Notes: generated by a model from the sequence alone, not told the origin. 5,972 bases of DNA from an uncultured bacterium (GCA_903884125.1 CAISDR010000069.1:1-5972); one strand, 5' to 3'; positions 1 to 5,586 are shown, counted from the stretch's first letter. Numbers and translations: made by a program.

Positions 1-429
1 CTGAATGATGGAAGCAAGCTTTGTAACGCCTTTGTCAAAGGCCGTTATTTCAAGCCCCGAACCGCCGTCAGCAGGGGCAATCAGGCCCATTGCGTCGTGA
101 TTTTGGCGATTGTCTGAGCGCGATTCCACAAGCGTCAGGCTGGCCAGATCCAGGAACAGCCGATTTACACTATCTTCCTTGGCTGGATAGCCACCGAATT
201 CCCGAACGCCCCATCCACCATTTTCATCCCGTACCAACGTGACTCTGGATTTCGATCCGACAATTTCCACTCGTGCCAAATCAGCGCCATGGGCGGCCAG
301 ATCGGGGAACGCTGTCAGCGCCTTCTGAACAGCTGCCACGTCGCGGTCATTTTGAATCACACTGAAACTGGCCGCTCCTATGATCAGCGCGGTAAGACCA
401 CCAAGGATCAGCAATCGGCTTTGACTCAT
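1..429 (-). CDS. DUF4340 domain-containing membrane-anchored protein (N-terminal part, runs off window)
   Basis: This is an open frame of 143 codons that leaves the window at position 1, so only the N-terminal part is visible. The start at 429 is set by an AGGGGG ribosome binding site (435-440), 5 nt upstream. Residues about 5-23 (LLILGGLTALIIGAASFSV) form one hydrophobic helix without a clear lipobox or cleavage site, so I read it as a signal anchor with the rest periplasmic. The stretch around residues 73-105 (WGVREFGGYPAKEDSV, then LFLDLASLTLVESRSDN) resembles the DUF4340 pattern of a Trp/Tyr-Pro segment followed by a helix leading into a 'leverage' strand. DUF4340 proteins commonly follow GldG-like proteins in bacterial ABC cassettes; their biochemical role is unknown. 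It starts 14 nt after the GldG-like stop, so it is translated from the same message. No damage is seen in the visible part. Confidence 0.85.
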   Translation of the reverse strand, partial: MSQSRLLILGGLTALIIGAASFSVIQNDRDVAAVQKALTAFPDLAAHGADLARVEIVGSKSRVTLVRDENGGWGVREFGGYPAKEDSVNRLFLDLASLTLVESRSDNRQNHDAMGLIAPADGGSGLEITAFDKGVTKLASIIQ

Positions 430-434
430 CGATG

Positions 435-440
435 CCCCCT
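435..440 (-). promoter_or_regulatory. Ribosome binding site of the DUF4340 gene
   Basis: AGGGGG on the minus strand lies 5 nt before the ATG at 429, inside the 14-nt gap after the GldG-like stop codon. It fixes the start of the DUF4340 protein and shows independent initiation on a shared transcript. Confidence 0.7.
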
Positions 441-443
441 AAA

Positions 444-2408
444 TCAAGCGCTACGGTCAGCCAGCTTTAACTGCGCCATACGCGCCCGCCGCTGCCGTGA
501 CTGAAAAACTGAAAGGAAGATGGCAAATATGGCCAGTAATACGGGCACCAGAACGATGTTGATCAGTTTCAGATTTCCATCCAGACGATCAATATCAGCA
601 CGAAGCTTGCGCTGAACCTCGCGCAAGGCCAGGCGCGTATCAGAGCGCTGTTTCTGGAACTTTGCCACTTCTTCAAGCTGTGCAGGAGAGAGCGGCTGGG
701 CGCCGTCCGTAACGCGGCCTTTGACGTTAAGTTCGGACAGATGCTTTTCCGTCTCGGCCAGCAAATCCTGCAGGCGTTTTTCTTCGGTCAGGAACCGTTC
801 TTCTGCATGACGACGCATATTGTCGACCAATGTGAACGGGCGTGAAACCGGTGGCCGCGCCCGAAGCCCGATCAGATCACCAGAACCGGTCATATTGTCC
901 ACCAGCCCCAGAACAAAGCTGCCATTGTCGGCTGACGGGACGACAACACGCTGGCCCATCAGGTCTGCAGTCTGAACCCAGAACTTATCATCCAAAAAAT
1001 CCGTATCCGCAATGATCACGACATTGATCGGGCCGGCAGATTTCTTCAGAAAATCCTCGGGCTTGGGTGACATGGCCTTTTCCGGCACTGGTGCCTTTGC
1101 AGCATTATCGGTCTTGGGCTTTCCATCGGGAAAAGCCGTTTCAACCGCGCCGGTCACCCGTGCCGCCAGCGTATAAGTCTCGCCACTTGGTTTGAAATCA
1201 CGGTTCAGCCCCACGGGATCGGGGTTGGTCGCAATTTTTTCCGTTGTGATCAGACTCGCATCATCGCTCGACTTTATAAGTGGGATAAATTTTGTCGTTG
1301 CATTCGCCATGGGCTTCAGCGCGCCAACGCTGCCCATGTTAATTGACTTGAATTGCCCAATGGCAACATCCGACTTGTCAAACGCTGCGTCCGTCAGATG
1401 CAGCCATGCCAGATAGCCCATCTGGCGTTGCTGGCCCTGGTCAGTGAACATGACCTGCTGCGCGTTTTTGCGATCGGCAACAAACTGTTTGGCGTCCATT
1501 TCCACGCCCCATTTTGCAAACAGCGTTGCAAGGTTTGAACTTTCAGCAACCTGTCCGCCACCAGGTCCGCGCCCCGATGCGGTGCCGAGTTCACTGAACG
1601 GATCGACCATGACAATAAGTCGGCCACCGCGCAGTACAAACTGGTCCAGGGCAAACTGGGTCGCAGGTGCCAGTCCGGCGGGATGCGCAAGCAGCAGCAC
1701 ATTTATATCCGCATCAATGACATCTGATGACGTGGGAACCGACTTGATCTCGAATTGCTTGGCCAGTTCTTCATAGATCACATAGGGACGGCTCTGCCCC
1801 CTCATGGCAGCCATCATACCGCCCGGCCCAAAGGCCAGTGGCAGATCGGTCATCACACCGACCAGCGGCTTTTTTGCCCGATTCAAATTCGCAATCAGTC
1901 GGGTCAGATCATATTCGATGAAGTTTTCCCGGTCCAAAGCCAGATAGGGAATGACCTCGCGGCCATCAACCTGATTGGTGCCGACCAGTCCGAAATAAAA
2001 TGTCTCGCCGGATTCTGTTGGCACGCCCCGCAGACCAAGTTGCGCTGCCTCATCCTCAGTTGCTGAAAATGGTTCCGGGTCGACGATTTCGACGATGAGT
2101 TTTGATCCGGCCAGAACCTTGTATTCGGCCAGCAGGTTCTGGACATGCTGACCAAACGTGCGAAAGCGCGGCAATGCGGTTGCCACTCTGGCGGAATAAT
2201 ACAGGCGCAGCTTGACAGGCTCTTTCAGCTTCGACAGCGTGTTTATTGTGCCGGGACTTAATGTGTGTAGATGATCCTCGGTCAGATCAAGTCGCGCAAG
2301 CCGCAGGCTTGACCCGGCCATTACGTTCACGGCCAGAAAAAAGATCACTGCCAGAACCAGCGTCAGCAGAGCCAGTGATAGGCGTGAAAAACTGGTGGAT
2401 GCGCTCAT
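444..2408 (-). CDS. GldG-like ABC transporter auxiliary protein (periplasmic, ABC_transp_aux family)
   Basis: A 654-residue protein resembling the auxiliary component of 'gliding-motility-type' ABC systems (GldG/COG3225, with the ABC_transp_aux domain). One transmembrane helix lies near the N-terminus (about residues 10-30) and one near the C-terminus (about 615-635), followed by a short basic cytoplasmic tail; the roughly 580 residues between should be periplasmic. The N-terminal segment LDLTEDHLHTLSPGT (40-54) is typical of the family. The core domain runs to about residue 310. A Gly-rich loop lies at 275-286 and a Pro/Lys-rich linker at about 425-455. The motifs ADTDFLDDKFW (467-477) and SRPFTLVDNMRRHAEERF (522-539) are family-like. 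Residues about 530-612 are charged and helical, a likely membrane-proximal coiled coil. The frame is open back to 2513, but the start at 2408 is preferred: it gives a clean N-terminal anchor, has AAGGGAG 9 nt upstream, and sits 4 nt after the permease stop. It probably couples to the permease; its substrate is unknown. Confidence 0.88.
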   Translation of the reverse strand: MSASTSFSRLSLALLTLVLAVIFFLAVNVMAGSSLRLARLDLTEDHLHTLSPGTINTLSKLKEPVKLRLYYSARVATALPRFRTFGQHVQNLLAEYKVLAGSKLIVEIVDPEPFSATEDEAAQLGLRGVPTESGETFYFGLVGTNQVDGREVIPYLALDRENFIEYDLTRLIANLNRAKKPLVGVMTDLPLAFGPGGMMAAMRGQSRPYVIYEELAKQFEIKSVPTSSDVIDADINVLLLAHPAGLAPATQFALDQFVLRGGRLIVMVDPFSELGTASGRGPGGGQVAESSNLATLFAKWGVEMDAKQFVADRKNAQQVMFTDQGQQRQMGYLAWLHLTDAAFDKSDVAIGQFKSINMGSVGALKPMANATTKFIPLIKSSDDASLITTEKIATNPDPVGLNRDFKPSGETYTLAARVTGAVETAFPDGKPKTDNAAKAPVPEKAMSPKPEDFLKKSAGPINVVIIADTDFLDDKFWVQTADLMGQRVVVPSADNGSFVLGLVDNMTGSGDLIGLRARPPVSRPFTLVDNMRRHAEERFLTEEKRLQDLLAETEKHLSELNVKGRVTDGAQPLSPAQLEEVAKFQKQRSDTRLALREVQRKLRADIDRLDGNLKLINIVLVPVLLAIFAIFLSVFQSRQRRARMAQLKLADRSA

Positions 2409-2412
2409 AACC

Positions 2413-3147
2413 TTACGCTCCCTTCTTGAAATCAATGACAATTGCGGTCGCGTACAAGAACAGCGCCGTGATTGAACCAAAGAAAACCAGGTCACGAAGA
2501 TCAATGACACCATTCATGATCGAGTTGAAATGCTGGATGAAGCTAAGGCCGACAATGGTGTCCAGCAGGGCGAGTGGCAGGAAAGCCCTTCCGGCTTCGG
2601 CAAAAGATGACACGCCGGTAATTGTAAACAAGAAGCACAGCACAACTGAAATCACAAATGCGATGACCTGAGAGCGCGTCAGCGACGAGGTAAACGAACA
2701 AATGGCCAGATACCCGCCTGCCATCATCAGACTGCCAAGATAACTTGCCAATATGACTCCATTATCTGGTTGCCCCAGATAATTGACCGTTGCCCAGATT
2801 GGTGCCGTCAGGATCAGCCCCAGTGCGACAAAAGCCCAGGCTGCGAGGAACTTCCCCAACACCGCCGTCCACAATGGAATTGGCAGGGTCAACAACAGTT
2901 CAATCGTGCCCGATCGATTTTCTTCAGCCCAAAGGCGCATGCCTACGGCAGGAATCAAAAACAGATAAAGCCAGGGATGAAAGACAAAAAATGATCGCAA
3001 ATCCGCCTGTCCCTGGTCAAAAAATCCTCCAAGGTAAAAGGTGAACCCGCCGGTCAGCCCCAAAAAAATCACCAGAAAAACATAGGCGAGCGGTGTCGCG
3101 AAATATCCTTTGAATTCGCGTAGGAAGACGGCAGAAAGCCGGTTCAT
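2413..3147 (-). CDS. ABC-2 family permease, GldF-like
   Basis: A 244-residue integral membrane protein with six predicted helices at about residues 17-38, 57-71, 99-121, 134-153, 159-179 and 219-239, the normal size and topology of an ABC-2 permease. The segment AEENRSGTIELLLTLPI (74-90), after the second helix, is the conserved cytoplasmic coupling-type motif of GldF/NosY-like permeases. The N-terminal pattern REFKGYFATPLAYVF (10-24) is also family-typical. The frame has an ATG six codons upstream (3165), but the start at 3147 is preferred because AGGAGA lies at an ideal 6-nt spacing. It lies 65 nt after the ATPase stop and 4 nt before the GldG-like start. It is expected to form the membrane channel with the neighbouring ATPase, probably as a dimer. 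Substrate and direction of transport cannot be read from the sequence, though ABC-2 permeases are generally exporters or mechanical transmitters. Confidence 0.9.
   Translation of the reverse strand: MNRLSAVFLREFKGYFATPLAYVFLVIFLGLTGGFTFYLGGFFDQGQADLRSFFVFHPWLYLFLIPAVGMRLWAEENRSGTIELLLTLPIPLWTAVLGKFLAAWAFVALGLILTAPIWATVNYLGQPDNGVILASYLGSLMMAGGYLAICSFTSSLTRSQVIAFVISVVLCFLFTITGVSSFAEAGRAFLPLALLDTIVGLSFIQHFNSIMNGVIDLRDLVFFGSITALFLYATAIVIDFKKGA
2418..2424 (-). promoter_or_regulatory. Ribosome binding site of the GldG-like gene, inside the permease 3' end
   Basis: AAGGGAG on the minus strand is embedded in the last codons of the permease (Lys-Lys-Gly-Ala-stop), 9 nt before the ATG at 2408. It decides the start over the longer open frame reaching back to 2513 and suggests translational coupling of the two subunits. 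Confidence 0.6.
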
Positions 3148-3153
3148 GGCATG

Positions 3154-3159
3154 TCTCCT
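3154..3159 (-). promoter_or_regulatory. Ribosome binding site of the permease gene
   Basis: AGGAGA on the minus strand, 6 nt before the ATG at 3147. It overlaps the alternative upstream codons at 3165-3148, so it argues for the shorter permease start. Confidence 0.7.
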
Positions 3160-3180
3160 GATCATCAGATCACAAGCAGA

Positions 3181-3199
3181 TTTCGGTTTTCGGTTTCGG
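3181..3199. repeat. Three near-tandem TTTCGG units between ATPase and permease genes
   Basis: TTTCGG occurs at 3181-3186, 3188-3193 and 3194-3199, with a single T between the first two copies. On the transcribed minus strand this reads as CCGAAA units. It lies in the 65-nt gap between the ATPase stop and the permease ribosome binding site. No function can be assigned; it may be only low-complexity spacer. Confidence 0.5.
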
Positions 3200-3212
3200 G
3201 ACTCCTCGCGGC

Positions 3213-4157
3213 TCAGGCAGCGGATCTGGTCCCTGCTTCTCCGCGGGTCAATGTCCTGAACACATCATCCAATCGTCCAGTAACCACCCGCAGCGCACGG
3301 GGCGATATGCCGCCGGCTTTCAGCGCTTCGGCAACCGCAACAATCGGGGCCTGGTCAAGATGGCGCGGCACAAAGAACTGGATCACCCCATTCAGCTCTT
3401 CAGCAGCCAGATCCTTGAAGGCTGTCAGTGCGGCATGCGCGGCCACCCGATCCTCCAGTGCCACATCCACAACCACACCAAGATGGCGTGATGTACGAAG
3501 CAGCAGTTCCTGGGGTGTGCCGTCGGCTACGACCCGGCCACGATCAATGATCAGGGCACGGGTACAGATTGCTTCGACCTCTTCGAGAATATGGGTCGAG
3601 ATAACGATGGTTTTATTTGCGGCCATCGCCTGAATCAATCGCCGCACTTCGAATTTCTGATTGGGGTCCAACCCGTCAGTGGGCTCGTCCATGATCAAAA
3701 CTGGCGGGTCATGCAAAATCGCCTGGGCAATACCCACGCGTCGTTTGAACCCCTTTGACAAGGTATCAATTGGCTGATCGATCACAGCCAGAATGTCAGT
3801 CTGTTCGATGGCCCTGTCGACTGCCAGAACAGCCTTTACACCAGACAGGCCCCGCACCTGGGCAATGAAACGCAGGAATCCCAATGGGGTCATGTCGGGA
3901 TAGGCCGGGGCACCTTCGGGCAGGTACCCGATAGATTCCTTTACACCAAGTGGGTCGGTTGCAACATCATGGCCACAGACACGGATACTTCCCGACGACG
4001 GGGTCAGAAAGCCCGTTATCATTTTCATGGTGGTGGACTTGCCCGCCCCGTTGGGGCCTAAAAAGCCCAGCACCTCGCCCGTGGAAACCCGGAACGAAAG
4101 ATCATCCACTGCAGCAAGTGGACCAAAACGTTTGACGAGATGTTCGATCTCGATCAT
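3213..4157 (-). CDS. ABC transporter ATP-binding protein, GldA-like
   Basis: A 314-residue ATPase, the energising subunit of the cassette, acting on the cytoplasmic face. Visible motifs: Walker A GPNGAGKST (34-42), a degenerate Q-loop YLPE with Glu at residue 81 in place of Gln, a signature written LSKGF (133-137) rather than LSGGQ, Walker B VLIMDEPTDGLDP (153-165) including the D-loop, and the switch His in STHI (His189). The YLPE and LSKG variants are familiar in the GldA/multidrug ABC-2 branch, so they do not imply inactivity. Residues about 222-314 form the C-terminal extension usual in this branch, ending in a VTGRLDDVFRTLT-like segment (292-304). The frame is open to 4256, but the start at 4157 gives the standard MIEIEHLVKRFG beginning and has AAGAGGA 6 nt upstream. 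It is the first gene of the cassette, 109 nt after the SDR stop. Confidence 0.95.
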   Translation of the reverse strand: MIEIEHLVKRFGPLAAVDDLSFRVSTGEVLGFLGPNGAGKSTTMKMITGFLTPSSGSIRVCGHDVATDPLGVKESIGYLPEGAPAYPDMTPLGFLRFIAQVRGLSGVKAVLAVDRAIEQTDILAVIDQPIDTLSKGFKRRVGIAQAILHDPPVLIMDEPTDGLDPNQKFEVRRLIQAMAANKTIVISTHILEEVEAICTRALIIDRGRVVADGTPQELLLRTSRHLGVVVDVALEDRVAAHAALTAFKDLAAEELNGVIQFFVPRHLDQAPIVAVAEALKAGGISPRALRVVTGRLDDVFRTLTRGEAGTRSAA

Positions 4158-4163
4158 CGCAAA

Positions 4164-4170
4164 TCCTCTT
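4164..4170 (-). promoter_or_regulatory. Ribosome binding site of the ATPase gene
   Basis: AAGAGGA on the minus strand, 6 nt before the ATG at 4157. It excludes the longer open frame to 4256, whose first 33 residues look like translated noncoding sequence. Confidence 0.75.
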
Positions 4171-4216
4171 GAAAGTATAAATAAATCTGACCGATTGGGA
4201 CGAAGCGCCGCCAAAC

Positions 4217-4245
4217 GGCCAGATGGCCATATAGGCGCTTGCGCC
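4217..4245. repeat. Pair of 12-bp dyads over the cassette promoter
   Basis: GGCCA-GA-TGGCC (4217-4228) and GGCGC-TT-GCGCC (4234-4245) are both perfect 5-bp arms around a 2-nt centre, with centres 17 nt apart. One fills the candidate promoter spacer; the other touches the -10 box and start-site region. They could be operator half-sites or small hairpins. Neither is followed by a T-run on the minus strand, so I do not read them as intrinsic terminators for the SDR gene. Confidence 0.4.
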
Positions 4246-4256
4246 GGGCAGTTCAA
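4228..4256 (-). promoter_or_regulatory. Candidate sigma70-type promoter of the Gld-like ABC cassette
   Basis: On the minus strand, TTGAAC (4256-4251) and TATATG (4233-4228) are separated by exactly 17 nt, each matching the -35 and -10 consensus at 4 of 6 positions. The predicted transcript would begin near 4221, giving a leader of about 64 nt before the ATPase ATG. It sits in the 109-nt gap downstream of the SDR stop, which suggests that the cassette can be transcribed separately. An alternative TATACT box closer to the gene lacks a -35 and would leave almost no leader. Confidence 0.4.
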
Positions 4257-4266
4257 GAGGGGATTT

Positions 4267-5016
4267 TTACGCGCGCAACATGATACCGCCGTCCATATTC
4301 AGACCATGACCCGTGACGAAAGCGCCATCATCTGAAGCCAGGAACAGAATGCCCCGCGCCACGTCAATTGGTTGCCCCAGCCGGCGCAGCGGAGATTTTT
4401 TGGCCCATATCTCTGCCACCTCCGCGCGCGCAAATGACGCCTGTGTCATGCCCGTGGAAATTGCCCCCGGCAGGATATAGTTCGCCGTGATTCCAAACTT
4501 GCCCAATTCCAGCGCCAGTGTACGGGTAAGGCCTGCAACCCCGGCCTTGGCCGAACAATAGGCGGACAGGCCGTAATCGGTAACCTCTGCCATGACTGAC
4601 GCCACATTTATCAGACGTCCGGCAGGTGATTGCTTCAGATAAGGGATTGCCTGTCGCGCAATCAGAAAATGAGCGCGCAGATTTATGTCGATGGTCCGAT
4701 CAAAGTCAGCCAAGGTGGCGAATTCCACCAGCGCATTGGTTGAAATGCCTGCATTGTTGACCACAATGTCCAATCGTCCGAATTCACGGATGGCGCGGGA
4801 TATGATAGCCTCTGCCCCTTGTTCGCCTGATACCGAATGTTCAAAACAGCAAATGGCCCCATTGCCCCGATGGGCATTAGCAAGCCCCTGGTCAGCCAGA
4901 TCAACTGCCAGTACCTGCGCACCCTCACTTGCGAATAAATGCGCCGTTGCCCGCCCGATCCCCGAGGCAGCCCCAGTCACAATGGCAATCCGATTGGCCA
5001 GACGATCGCCTGTCAT
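4267..5016 (-). CDS. SDR family NAD(P)-dependent oxidoreductase
   Basis: A complete 249-residue classical short-chain dehydrogenase/reductase, the usual length for the family, expected to be a cytoplasmic tetramer or dimer. Visible motifs: cofactor loop TGAASGIG (14-21), acidic residue Asp39 at the end of the second strand (which favours NAD(H) over NADP(H)), NNAG (87-90), and the catalytic set Asn112, Ser140, Tyr153 and Lys157 (YCSAK). These are followed by the LPG segment (182-184) and a C-terminal GHGLNMDGG stretch typical of FabG-like enzymes. All key residues are present, so it should be active. The substrate (a hydroxy- or keto-compound) cannot be deduced, and I assign no gene name. The start at 5016 has a modest AGGAA site (5026-5030) at 9-nt spacing. 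It is codirectional with the ABC cassette, but the 109-nt gap with its own candidate promoter suggests a separate unit. Confidence 0.93.
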   Translation of the reverse strand: MTGDRLANRIAIVTGAASGIGRATAHLFASEGAQVLAVDLADQGLANAHRGNGAICCFEHSVSGEQGAEAIISRAIREFGRLDIVVNNAGISTNALVEFATLADFDRTIDINLRAHFLIARQAIPYLKQSPAGRLINVASVMAEVTDYGLSAYCSAKAGVAGLTRTLALELGKFGITANYILPGAISTGMTQASFARAEVAEIWAKKSPLRRLGQPIDVARGILFLASDDGAFVTGHGLNMDGGIMLRA

Positions 5017-5126
5017 TGCCCGAAATTCCTGATGTGAGCACTTGAAAATATACCCATACCCATTCCCCCCGTGTGCTTCTGGCGTTCATCAGCCGATTAA
5101 TGGACATTGTGAACTGAATTATCCAC

Positions 5127-5150
5127 TCCTGTCGACTGCGCTGAACAGGA
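5127..5150. repeat. Inverted repeat TCCTGT-N12-ACAGGA
   Basis: Perfect 6-bp arms (5127-5132 and 5145-5150) around 12 nt. It could be a hairpin in a rightward transcript or an operator-like dyad upstream of the SDR gene. The right arm overlaps a CAGGACA word (5146-5152) that recurs at 5224-5230. Confidence 0.4.
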
Positions 5151-5157
5151 CAGAAAG

Positions 5158-5214
5158 CCGACCCGGCGACGTCATTGAGGGGGGGGTAATCGGGGACTGG
5201 CGCCGTCGGGTCGG
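5158..5214. repeat. Long-range stem CCGACCCG/CGGGTCGG enclosing a G-rich loop
   Basis: Perfect 8-bp GC-rich arms at 5158-5165 and 5207-5214. In RNA the pairing can extend inward through a G-U pair and two further pairs (5166-5168 with 5204-5206), with one A-C mismatch next (5169/5203). The enclosed segment contains eight consecutive G (5179-5186) and a GGGG (5192-5195). The structure has no trailing T-run on either strand. Confidence 0.5.
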
Positions 5215-5230
5215 TGTCCCTGTCAGGACA
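5215..5230 (+). repeat. Hairpin TGTCC-N6-GGACA overlapping a Shine-Dalgarno-like AGGA
   Basis: Perfect 5-bp arms (5215-5219 and 5226-5230) directly follow the preceding stem. The AGGA at 5225-5228 lies 7 nt before an ATG at 5236 that opens a 25-codon frame. If transcribed rightward, this hairpin would hide that site. Confidence 0.35.
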
Positions 5231-5235
5231 TCAAC

Positions 5236-5313
5236 ATGATCAGATCAGGATGCGGCAATCCCATGGCTGAATTGAGGCCGAATTTGGGCATTTCCGGCTG
5301 GTTTGATATATAA
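5236..5313 (+). other. Possible 25-codon leader ORF (weak)
   Basis: ATG at 5236 with AGGA 7 nt upstream opens a 25-codon frame ending in TAA at 5311-5313; the peptide begins MIRSGCGNPMAEL and ends in GWFDI. It resembles no peptide I know, has no codon-run signature of an amino-acid attenuator, and its end overlaps the TATAAT box. It may be chance; it is listed only because its start site lies within a hairpin. Confidence 0.15.
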
Positions 5314-5314
5314 T
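5309..5314 (+). promoter_or_regulatory. Candidate -10 box of the DUF4169 gene
   Basis: An exact TATAAT in an AT-rich patch, 65 nt before the DUF4169 start codon, would start transcription near 5321 and give a leader of about 59 nt. The -35 is weak: the best candidate, TTGGGC at 5284-5289, is 19 nt away. The box is supported mainly by its perfect match and position. Confidence 0.45.
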
Positions 5315-5379
5315 TTTAACAGTCCGTAACTGAGCTTGTCGCCCTGATCTGAACACTGCTTGATTGAAAGGGAAAACCG

Positions 5380-5586
5380 ATGGCTGAAATAATCAATCTG
5401 CGCCGTGCGGCAAAGGCAATCAGGCGTCGGGAAAAAGATATTCAGGCACAGGCCAATCGGGAAAGGCACGGGCGGACAAAATCCCAAAAAGATCTTGACG
5501 CCAGAACACGTAAATTGGACGAAGCAAAACTGGACAGGTTGCAATTGACCCAGGATGAGCTACCGGACCCGACGTCGAACAAATAG
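5380..5586 (+). CDS. DUF4169 family small basic protein
   Basis: A 68-residue, highly charged protein that opens with MAEIINLRRAAKAIRRREK and has the conserved GRTK motif at residues 31-34, matching the DUF4169 family; its length is at the upper end of what I expect. Most of it is predicted as one long amphipathic helix rich in Arg, Lys, Glu and Gln, with no membrane segment or signal peptide, so it is cytoplasmic. The start is supported by AAAGGGA (5367-5373) at 6-nt spacing. The molecular role of the family is unknown; its basic helix could bind nucleic acid or an acidic protein partner, which is inference only. In many alphaproteobacteria I recall such genes near a ribbon-helix-helix protein or sspB/fumC; no such neighbour is visible here. 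It ends 7 nt from the stop of the converging K+ channel gene. Confidence 0.85.
   Translation: MAEIINLRRAAKAIRRREKDIQAQANRERHGRTKSQKDLDARTRKLDEAKLDRLQLTQDELPDPTSNK

Larger units (their letters stand above)
5017..5379. other. Divergent intergenic region rich in inverted repeats
   Basis: This 363-bp region between the SDR (leftward) and DUF4169 (rightward) genes has no convincing long gene. Its contents in order: two adjacent CCCATA-like units and a C6 run (about 5052-5070); an inverted repeat TCCTGT/ACAGGA (5127-5150); an 8-bp inverted repeat CCGACCCG/CGGGTCGG (5158-5165 and 5207-5214) enclosing a G8 tract; a hairpin TGTCC/GGACA (5215-5230); a 25-codon ORF at 5236-5313; a 10-bp inverted repeat (5240-5249 and 5343-5352); and a TATAAT box (5309-5314). 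No tRNA or recognised riboswitch core was seen. No clear promoter for the SDR was found: GATAAT (5123-5118, minus strand) lacks a matching -35. Confidence 0.6.

Noticed and set aside
1394..2155. Several open frames overlapping the GldG-like gene on both strands
   Set aside because: They lie entirely within a gene with clear domain content and show no family resemblance or initiation signals.
2409..2513. Longer start for the GldG-like protein at 2513
   Set aside because: It would overlap the permease C-terminus by about 100 nt and add 35 Cys/Arg-rich residues unlike the family; the start at 2408 has its own ribosome binding site and gives a clean anchor helix.
4217..4245. Intrinsic terminator for the SDR gene
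   Set aside because: The dyads have short 5-bp arms with 2-nt centres and no T-run after them on the minus strand.
4158..4256. Longer start for the ATPase at 4256
   Set aside because: The extra 33 residues are not family-like and cover the candidate promoter; AAGAGGA before 4157 fixes the standard start.
5127..5230. Known riboswitch, tRNA or 6S-like RNA
   Set aside because: No recognisable conserved core (TPP, cobalamin, SAM, glycine, FMN, fluoride), no cloverleaf, and no continuous 6S-type long hairpin could be fitted by eye.
5042..5239. Plus-strand ORF of 65 codons in the intergenic region
   Set aside because: No ribosome binding site, Pro/Arg-rich unbiased composition, and it runs through the inverted repeats and G8 tract; most likely chance.
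5284..5300. Sigma54-type -24/-12 promoter before DUF4169
   Set aside because: The GG and GC elements do not fit the required spacing and surrounding consensus; the TATAAT box is a simpler explanation.
5245..5544. Minus-strand ORF of 99 codons
   Set aside because: It is largely antisense to the well-supported DUF4169 gene, and its Cys/Phe-rich composition is typical of a shadow frame.
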